Shown piece by piece: positions 55,843 to 64,000 of a stretch of DNA of 64,000 nt. Location: positions 620,001 to 684,000 of the forward strand of contig JAZKJV010006941.1 of assembly GCA_037367405.1 (NCBI GenBank). The letters are read 5' to 3'. The notes below the pieces were generated by a model. It was not told the origin of the DNA, made no database searches, and saw only the letters and a program-made list of their open reading frames with translations. The position numbers and the translations under genes are program-made. The stretch comes from Ottelia alismoides (taxonomy: Eukaryota > Streptophyta > Magnoliopsida > Alismatales > Hydrocharitaceae). How positions within the stretch are numbered: position 1 is the stretch's first letter; each line of letters starts with the position of its first letter.

Positions 55843-56042
55843 ACAAATGATCTCTCCCTTCCTCAGGCCCACATCACCATCAGTGCATGAAGTTGCGCGG
55901 TGTCTACAACAGATATCAACAACCGAAGAGGAGTTGCCTTCCATGAAACACTTTCCAAACACATTGACAAGATAGCAATTCAGCCAATGCCCACAAGCTC
56001 GAGCTTGCAATAGTTGTCCAGTTGATCCAACATTCAATTCGG
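55843..56042 (-). CDS. Candidate upstream exon of unknown content
   Basis: A minus-strand open segment reads LTELNVGSTGQLLQARACGH, WLNCYLVNVFGKCFMEGNSS and VVDICCRHRATSCTDGDVGL, ending RKGEIIC at a perfect donor GTGAGTAAG (55842). It ends in phase 0, compatible with the MDPKMD exon 157 bp away. The protein content does not match the MAK10 N-terminal region, and the acceptor (an AG near 56070) is weak. It could be a lineage-specific exon, an alternative exon or a chance frame. Confidence 0.3.
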
Positions 56043-56380
56043 TGAGATAAATGAGAGAAATTGGCTAATTTCATATGGGAGATTACATGTTGATTGCCCG
56101 TACACTACTAGTCTACTCAACTAGTCCGATTGATTTGCATTTTCTTCTAATTATTTTTTCTTTTATTTATTTGATTCCATCAATTATTAAAACTAGAAAT
56201 AAATCTCGTACATTTTTAAAAGGCCAAAGGAATCATATGATTAACTCAACATTTTCATAGGCTAAATAATCTCTAACATTTTCATAAGCTAAATTAATCG
56301 CTAAATGAATCTTGTGATTAATTTATCTTGACAATGTCATATAAAATCTTTGACAGCCTTGATCTATTAATGTGTAATAT
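56043..56380. other. AT-rich DNA, probably upstream MAK10 intron
   Basis: Contains two similar ataggctaaataat/ataagctaaattaat stretches near 56260-56300. No coding or transposon signal recognised. Confidence 0.4.
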
Positions 56381-58944
56381 TTTTTTTGGAAAAAAAGGGT
56401 GTGGCATCGAGGGGGTGCTCACCGTAAACTTCTATATATTCACAATAATCAAAAAAATACAAAGACCAAAAGGTTCTTAGGCTTTTTGCATGCTCTATAA
56501 AATTCTTCGCGTGCATTCTTATAAACCCATTCCGTGCAAGCTACATGGACCATAAAATAGCCACCACCCAAACCTTGGTGGGGTTGCTCACATGTCCCAT
56601 TTCATCCAGGATTCCCATAAACCAACCTAATCTGAGGTTGACACCAACTCAATAAGCGATGTTGCTCACACCTCCCTTCTAACAGAGCAACCAAAGAAGA
56701 GATTTTCGACATCCTCTGTTGTTGTCAAACAACACTGACATGTGCCACCAACCCCAGAGAAAAACCGAGCTCTTCACTCACCAGTCATCAAACAATCCCT
56801 TCATAGTAATCAAATAAAAATCCGAACCTGCAGTGGGATCTTCCATCTCCAAATCTCAATGAACCAGTCTGAGATGCTCTCTATATCAAGGATCGTCATC
56901 AAGTAGAAGGCTTTGTATGCCTTCCGCACAGTAACTCATACATAAGCCTATGACCAATGATCCGCAGTGTCAGAAAAGCCCTCGCAAATTGGAAGTACCA
57001 CCACAAGTTGCGAAAACTCCGTAAAACGTTGATCCGATAACTCAAAACGGAAGAGTGAAACCCAATTGCCGCCCGCCTAACAAACCCTCACAAAACAACC
57101 AACATCAGTCACCAAAACAAAGACACAAGGAAAACGAGCTCGAAGTGTCCCCTGCCATGTTCGATCATCTATCCAAAAAATGAAATTTATAGCCATCACC
57201 TAAAACATGCCTCATGAGAGGAACCACATGAGGGAGCATCGAGCAAATCCCATTTCCAGACGCTATTAGACAAAAACACTACAACTAGTGAAGATATATC
57301 CAAAGAAACACCATAAATAAGGTGACCTCCATAACAAACCAAACCCTCTACCTTATATGCGGACAAGGTAGCAGAAGTCAGTAGTCGATACTCAGTCAAC
57401 CGGGTCACCGACGAAGGGTTAATCGACAGTCGAATGCCTAATCGGATTTAGTCGGGTTTTGAATTTTTTTTTTGAGGCTCGTTTTGAATTTTTTTTAATT
57501 ATTGTAAATATATAAATCAATTTTTATACATATATTCGTATATATTTTCATAAATTTAGACATTTTCAATAATATAATACAATCATAAAAACATAACAAA
57601 AATAATACACCGATTAAAAAAGGTAGCATTCATATACAATTAGTATTAACAATGAAAGGATATATAAAAATATAAATCAGCCTTATGTAGAAGCATATAA
57701 TGCCCCCTGGTAACCACCATACCCTATACCCTACCAGCACGAGGATTTCGCTTTTTTGGCATGTGATTACATTTATTACATAAACTAAACATGATAGCAT
57801 AAACTAAATACACAACAAAAAATTTAAATATGCAACACAAAATGTCATAAGCTACACAACATAGCATGAACATAAGCTATGCAACATAACATAAAAAGAT
57901 ATATAAAGGAACATTAACAAAATAAAATATGACGCACAAAAAATCCTACCCTAGCTACTAACCAAAATTGAATGCTAAGATACACACACAACATAGTCAA
58001 ATATAAAATTGTAGCATAGCTGATAGCACAAGCATGTAAATGAAAGTAGGAAAGGCACTAGAATTCGGAAATAAAAAACCTAATTGTGTTAGGGTATAGC
58101 TAAAGAGGTCATGCAGAGAGGAGTGAGTTCTCGTTGTGCTTGGAGAGGATCGAGCAACATGCTGGACGAGCAGATGGCAATCGACGAAGGTGCAGCTGGC
58201 GACCGGCAAAGCTCCACGCAGCAGGAGAGGTTCTCTGTGATCAGGGGAGGAGGGTTTGGGGGATTACGAAAGGTAGAAGTCGGGAGATGGCTTATTGTCG
58301 AAAAGTAAGCCACACTTGAAAATAGATGGATATTTGCTTAACGGGTAAACGGGTTCAGTCCAAAAAAAAGTCTGCAAAAATCGGCCAACTGCTCGACCAA
58401 CTAGGCTGACTAGTCGCCCCGATTAATCGATATGACCAACAATAGGCGAAATTGTCCTAGTCGAGTCAGTAGCATAGCCGATTCAGCTATAAGGGCTGAC
58501 TAGTCGGCCTAGTTAGTCGATTTTTACAAGCTTGGATGCGGGTCACCCATTTCATCAATAAAGTATAATTCATTGCCTCTAAACTCCATATCCCCAGCCC
58601 ACCATCCCCTACCTTAAGCATCATGATCTTCCAACCCACCAAAGGTATCCCCTACGACACTTCAGAAAAGATCTAGAATAAGTGTCTCAAAAGCACCTCC
58701 AACTTCCCCATTACCCTAACAAGCAACAAGCGTTTATACATGAAGAACGTCGAGATAGACGAGAGAACCACCTTCAACAGCACCAAGCTACTACTTGTCG
58801 AGAGACAGGTCGCACACCTACTCGCTAACTTCCTTTAAACATGAGCGGACATCTTGAGTGAGACTTCAGGCATCCCCTCGAAGAGTGGAAAGTGGTAAGG
58901 CAACAAGTTGATCAGGTTGGACTGTATGTCCAATTCCAGAAGGA
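56381..58944 (-). mobile_element. LINE H1, 5'-truncated, split by a hAT-like element
   Basis: Minus strand; T run at 56380-56387 is the poly(A). After the hAT-like insert (57364-58534) it reads GIPLVGWKIMMLKVGDGGLG, then IWSLEAMNYTLLMKW (about 58640-58545). This is the post-RT PLV.WK....GGLG segment found in LINE ORF2. Region 57360-56400 corresponds to the C-terminal part and 3' UTR. At 58945 a second LINE (H2) begins. Confidence 0.75.
57364..58534 (+). mobile_element. Non-autonomous hAT-like element, family 2, copy c (long)
   Basis: 1171 bp; left end CAAGGTAGCAGAAGTCAG, right end reversed CAAGCTTGTAAAAATCG. Flanks TATGCGGA (57356-57363) and GATGCGGG (58535-58542), 6 of 8. GTCGGG words at the left and GACTAGTCG words at the right (58390-58515). 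Interior longer than copies a and b, with no clear transposase. Confidence 0.78.
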
Positions 58945-60780
58945 TTTTTTCTTTTCTTGAAAGAAAAAAGGGCCTCCACCATATAGGTGTGTGCCTAAAA
59001 ACTTCACCATTTATCACCAAAGAGTATTACAAAGCTAATTATATATAATGCGAAACTTTTACAACCTCCACCTCATATTTAGCGCCTTAGCATGCGACAC
59101 CACATTCTCCATGTAGAATCGATCCTATCAAAAAACCGTCCCATTTTGTAGCCAACCAAAGGGCCCAGATCATTGCCATGCACCACACCCATTCCTTCTC
59201 CATGCCATTCCAATTCTCCAAAATGGATTTCTAGAAACCAACGACATGGTCGGTACAAGTTACATTATTCCCAAAAAGATTCCAAGCCGCCACGGAGCTC
59301 CCACAACCTAAGAAAAGATGGTTAGCATCCTCTACACTCACCAAGCATCGAGGAAAAGTCAGATCCGATGTCAGCACAAAACGTGAAAACCCGCCCTTGT
59401 TCAGCAGCCTTCCTCTCTTGAATAGACAAAGAAACAACATCACACGAGCTGGAACCTTCCACTTTCAATCCTTCTGCAGTCCACCACACACACCCCAGGG
59501 CATTAGGGGACCCTTCAAGGCCCTATATGCCTTCCTAATCGCAAAAGATCCGTCACACCAAGTCCAGCAGTCAATGATGTCAAAAGACCAGACCATTGCC
59601 TCTAGCTCCTCAAGTAGCGCCAAGAGATCCTCCAATAGTCGATCAAAGAGCTCCGATCAAAACAGCGGAAAAAAAGAATGCCCAACCCAAGCCTCCGTTG
59701 TCGATTAATCAGGACTAATCGCCAAAGCCTTAGCCGTGGAAACCATTCCTACAGAACCCCACCCTCACTCCAATCATGCAGCCATAATCGAAAGCCATTG
59801 TCGTTCCCCAACACTGGTCTCAGGAACGCATGTATCCCTTGTGCCATGCTGCAAATGCCTCTCCAAAAATACAAAGGTGAGAGGCCACACTACCCAAGGC
59901 CAGGAAACGAGAGACCAATTACATAGATTCTCTAAATCAATCCACAAACCAGATTGTCACAGTCCCTCCAGATACGGACGACCCACTTGCTCAACAAGGC
60001 CTTGTTCATCTCTTCCAAACTGCGTACACCAAGGCCCCATACTCCTCGAAATTGCCATTGCCTTCCAAGCCACCAACGGGAAGCCATGAGATTGTCCAAC
60101 CGACGGCCAGAAAAATCGTCTCATGATGGACTCGAGCCTCTTCCGTACCCCCACAGACACCATGCGAGAGGATAAGAAGAAGATCGAGATAACGGAAAGA
60201 ACTGACCATAGCAGCACTAGTCTACCTCCCTAAGACATATAAAAAGACTTCCAACCAGCCAGCCTTTGCTCCAATATCTCAATCACAGGTAACCCTCAAT
60301 AGTGTGAATCCTCCCAGCCACCAACAGCACACTCAGGTATCGCAGCCATAGCTCCTTGCCTGGCGAACGCAGCCAGCCAGCACACAAATCAATCTTTGCA
60401 TCTACCAGTACAAAAGGAACAAAATCAGACATGTCGCTATTCAGCCTCAATCTCGAAACGGCACCAAACAAGTCCAGAACCACAGATAACCCCCTGCAGT
60501 TATCAGCATCACCCTCCGCAAATAGAATCGTATCATCCTTGTACTGAAGAATGGGGACGAATAAATCCTCCCTTGAGTAGCCACTGCAAAAGCCCCTCCA
60601 AACAGTGTGGTTAACCGTGACCATCAAGGTGTCGGTCAGTTAAACAAAAAGAAGAGGTGATAGGAGACGAGACACCCATGTCGGACCCCACGTTGTGGTT
60701 GAAATATCCCTCCTTCGGCTACCCATTCACCAGGACCGCACACGAGGCGGTCGTGACACACCTCTTCATCCATGAAATGA
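58945..60780 (-). mobile_element. LINE H2, 5'-truncated
   Basis: Minus strand; T run 58945-58955. RT: FCSGYSREDLFVPILQYKDD followed by TILFAEGD at about 60570-60520. YKDD stands where Y[AV]DD is expected, a likely inactivating change. Then DFVPFVLVDAKIDLCAGWL and WLRYLSVLLVAGR (60430-60305), KRLESIMRRFFWPSVGQSHG and FPLVAWKAMAIS (60150-60050). Upstream homology to the LINE at 16087-21321 runs to about 60780. Frameshifts present. Confidence 0.8.
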
Positions 60781-61350
60781 AGGATATGGTTAGATCCTCA
60801 AGTGCACCACGGAAGCGTGAGCGTCGTATCGAATACGACGAAGAGCGACTAGTCGCACTAGTGCGAGATGCAGCAGAATTTTAAAAAAAAATCTTATGAC
60901 GAAACCATATGATCCAAGAACACTTCTCGGATCGTTTCGTCTTAACCACAAACAAGTAATTAGGATTACCTCTTGAAGCGTGGTTGCGATCAAGTCTCTA
61001 AACGAAGAGACCTCCTGTCTCAAGTCCGATCCGACGGAGGAGACGCTTGCGAGCGCGGGGATGAACCGTGTGCTTCTCGCAATCCATGTTGATGATCCAA
61101 AAGGCGGATATCCTGATCTCGACACACGAGATCCGACGTCTTCTTCACGAGCGAGGCGCACCGAAGGAGACGGAGATCCACGAGCAGACGAACGGGCAGC
61201 ATAACGACGATGTCGCGGCGATGGAGAACCTCTCTAAGGTCATCCATGGTGGACAACCACATGAGAGGGAGAGAGAGGGCTGTCGATTAAAGAGAAGAGA
61301 GAGAGATGCTTCTCAAGCATTGTGTGTAAAATAGAGAGCATGGTATGCCA

Positions 61351-61361
61351 CTCTATTTATA
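61351..61361 (-). promoter_or_regulatory. TATA box in block J
   Basis: Minus strand TATAAATAGAG, a close match to the plant consensus, after GGATCCCAAAACCC. Transcription would start about 30 bases further (near 61325) and run to lower coordinates. Confidence 0.6.
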
Positions 61362-61439
61362 GGGTTTTGGGATCCATGGATCTCAATCCATGTGACATAT
61401 AAAATCAATGGATGATGAGATTGATTTATGTCAATCCAA

Positions 61440-62200
61440 TGGTCAAGATTGTTGTTGGTAAAAACCAACAACTTGTGATTTAATTTTGATAAAATATATT
61501 TGATAAATCAAATAAATATTAATACCAAATTAAATCAATCAAATAAGGAGAGAGAATACAAATGAGAGATCTTTCCCCATAAAGAAGAGGGGACGGCCAC
61601 CAATTCCCCAAGGGAATTGGGTGCCGCCCCTTCTATTCCTAATGGGGAGTGCAATCTCATGGATTCCATGAGATTGCACATCTCCTTGATTTTTTCTCTA
61701 CTTATTTCCAACAACTATTTGTTGGGATTTTATTCTTCAAAAATAATTCACAATTATATTTGAGAATATTGCAATCTTGCCATGAAAAAATTGTGAATCA
61801 TATTCACAACCCAAAACAACATATAATTTACATTGTCAATTAATTACACAATGTGTATCCAATACACATAATAATTAATCAACACATATAAATTATAATT
61901 AGCTCTCTCTAATACATTATAAATCACATTTATAATATATTATGAATAATTGGATATTACTATCCACATTATTCTTATCTATAATAATTAAATCACATTT
62001 AATTATATTGGATAACTTATTCTCATGTGCTCAAATAATATGAATCATATTCACATTATTTACATCTTTGATAATCAAATCACATTTAATTATCTAAGAT
62101 AACTCTCCTTATAATATGAATCAAATTCATATTATTCATGATAATTAAATCACATTTAATTATCCATTTTCTCAATGCTCGGATACATATATCAACAATA
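61440..62200. repeat. AT-rich block with dispersed inverted words
   Basis: Recurrent ATAATTAAATCACATTTAAT and atatgaatcatattcacatt words (e.g. near 61987, 62080, 62143), each partly self-complementary. Elsewhere ATGGATTCCATGAGATTGCA pairs with tgcaatctcatgg at about 61650-61678. No gene. Confidence 0.6.
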
Positions 62201-62670
62201 GAATTATCCATGAACTCTTTCAAGGATAATGTGCTTTCTCCGCGAATACTTGGAGATAAGGACAGGGCGATTGTATTGTTCCACGTATAGTGACATGGAT
62301 ATTGAGATTATATCTCATATCCAGATCGCGGGCCTCCCATAGATGCTTGATTAAATCAAGACCACAAATCTAATCTTCTCATTGCATCTGAATCACATTC
62401 AGATCAATGTCCAACATTTGGACTAAGATCAGATTACTTCTCTACTGAGAGGAGTCACTAAAATCCAGACCCGTTTCATCACTCCCTAGGAATGGAAGCG
62501 TCATGTTTATACAATCGTTTATGATCACATCACCCTCAGGTATTCCCAATACCTATACATCCTGCATACTGGAAGACTCAGAATAAACCCGAAGTATTAG
62601 ATCAACTTTATATTGTCTACTTCAGGGTTTTATCAGTAAGTTTCTCATTCGATCATTGGGAGTCGTTATC

Positions 62671-62752
62671 GATCATATACTTTCCAAAAGCATATATCAT
62701 ACCTAGGTCTTGATCATATACTTTCCAAAAGTATATATCAAACCTACAAATT
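62671..62752. repeat. 41-bp tandem duplication in block J
   Basis: gatcatatactttccaaaag begins at 62671 and again at 62712, followed by catatatcatacct and tatatatcaaacct respectively. Confidence 0.82.
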
Positions 62753-62964
62753 CAGTCAAGCTTCCAAAGCGAGACGACCATGCGAATGGAATTTGATTCT
62801 TCCCAATATCTCATGAGTGAGCTCATGCCTTTCGGTTCAGTAACTGAACCTGTATGATCCCTTTGAGAGATCGTATTACTCATATGCCCTTATATGCACA
62901 CCAGCGCGCCGGTGTATAGACCTTGATTAGGTCATCAACCTATTGGTCTGCCAAATGTACATAC

Positions 62965-63699
62965 CAGTGTTCATGAAATCGGCCGTACGGGCCGCATATG
63001 CAGCCGCATATGCCCGTGCGGCATGCAGACCGCACCGATTTCACAAATCAGTGCATTATGCGCCCTCCCCGCATATGCGGCCCGCATATGCCCCGCATAT
63101 CCCGCATATGCCCCGCATATCCCGCATATGCCCCGCATACTGCTCCAGCAGCTCCAACTTTCCAATCTTCTTTTTCAGGTCCTTAATTCTTTAGCTCTGC
63201 CTCTTCCTTCATTCAATTGTAAGAATATGACATGCATTTCTATACAATTGCAATGCATTATACCATTATGTATATGCAATATTTTATGTTTTTCTCATGT
63301 ATTGTTTTCACGAGTATATGCAATGTATCGTCGAATATTTTTATATATGTCAAATGAGGTTTTGCTCATGAAGTGCATGTATGTGTATTGAAGTTTTGTT
63401 ATTACGAATCATCTAATATGTGACATTTTTATGGTAAATATTTTTTGTGATTAAATATGAGGCAATTAAAGCATATACACACACCCATCTCACATTAACC
63501 ATTTTTCTTAGATCTTCTTTAACTCCACTTAGATAAAAAATTCAGTGGTAATGTTATTCACATATATTTATTTATTTTTAAATTAAAAATTAGAAAACCG
63601 CGTAGAACAGCATATACCCCGCATATGCCCCGACATACCGCTTATTCAGTATTCGGTGACCAGTCCGAACGCATACGCATATCGCTTTCCTGAACCTTG
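62965..63699 (-). mobile_element. Non-autonomous hAT-like element, family 1, copy d
   Basis: 735 bp; left end CAGTGTTCATGAAATCGG, right end reversed CAAGGTTCAGGAAAGCG. Perfect 8-bp GTACATAC duplication (62957-62964, 63700-63707). Carries a short-period array of cccgcatatgc at about 63068-63140 and a nearly identical body to copy b, implying recent activity. Strand is nominal. Confidence 0.93.
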
Positions 63700-64000
63700 G
63701 TACATACTCAGACATATAGTAACACATCAGTCTCCGGTCAGAGGACGTGTGCCTATATCATGACAGCTTATGATATAGGACTCAGGTTATCTCGATCTCG
63801 TTAAGTCAACTCTTTGACCTAACTCATCTGACATCTCCGAATCTCTATTCCTATGCAGAGGACCTGCATCAAGAGGTCGGTCAGATATCAACCTAAATGA
63901 GATAGGATTGCCATCTCCTACTCAGGCTGGAGATCATCTCTTAATAATCATTTGACGGTGCTTGATGAGTCCTCAATCTAACTCATTAGATATCCATCTA

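Larger units (their letters stand above)
60790..64000 (-). mobile_element. LTR-like block J, unassigned, continues past the right edge
   Basis: On the minus strand this contains a strong TATA box (61361-61351) and a GC-rich leader with short frames (61262-61020, 61161-60790). A gaggtaatcctaattacttg stretch (60983-60964) and a T/A-run aaaattctgctgcat segment (60894-60870) resemble U5 regions of plant LTR elements as I remember them. TGTTGGAAATAAGTAG at 61711 could be an LTR start, giving about 0.9 kb. Sequence above 61712 is AT-rich and non-coding. No gag or pol. Superfamily unresolved. Confidence 0.4.

Noticed and set aside
60657..60884. 75-codon plus frame near the H2/J border
   Set aside because: It spans the antisense of LINE RT sequence and the start of block J, so it is a chance frame.
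63060..63145. CRISPR-like regular array
   Set aside because: Unit is about 10 bp without spacers, inside a hAT-like element of a plant genome.

Overview
The window is nuclear DNA of a flowering plant with large, transposon-filled introns. Evidence: three exons with GT/AG borders encode a eukaryotic MAK10/NAA35 protein; the retroelements use plant-type initiator-tRNA primer sites (TGGTATCAGAGC); LINEs of the plant DUF4283/CCHC type, tRNA-derived SINEs and a Tourist-like MITE are present. I do not assign a species. There is no bacterial-style operon, rRNA, functional tRNA or CRISPR array.

Host gene. The minus strand carries three consecutive internal exons of the NatC auxiliary subunit MAK10/NAA35, at 55685-55527, 55410-55243 and 25870-25720. 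Their reading frame is continuous across the joins. The intron between the last two is about 29.4 kb, and the next intron runs at least 25.7 kb to the left edge, so nearly the whole window is intron DNA filled by nested transposons.

Left nest (about 1975-25327). A truncated minus-strand Ty1-copia element (C) has element A (plus strand, 3812-22073, target duplication GCAAT/ACAAT) in its LTR. Inside A are complete element B (8642-14632, minus, target duplication CTTCT), a 5.2 kb LINE (16087-21321), a SINE and several hAT-like elements. Two 5' LTRs of another family (I1, I2) follow; a second SINE sits in the I2 LTR.

Right nest (27803-54879, inside the MAK10 intron). E, a non-autonomous LTR element (target duplication GCATT), contains Ty1-copia element D (29115-53406). 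D contains an ORF1-only LINE-like insertion (G), which is itself split by F, a 10.9 kb Athila-like Ty3/gypsy element with 2.87 kb LTRs (target duplication ATTAT). D also holds another LINE and several hAT-like elements.

Right edge (55 kb to end). Upstream MAK10 intron DNA, two 5'-truncated LINEs, and a long unassigned LTR-like block (J) with a minus-strand TATA box.

The most notable cross-window signal is a set of twelve non-autonomous hAT-like elements in five families. Ends resemble CAxGGTT or CAxTGTT and flanks are mostly 8-bp duplications. Each family has subterminal arrays of its own CG-containing palindromic word. They are inserted into copia gag, LTR, LINE, SINE and even another hAT-like element.
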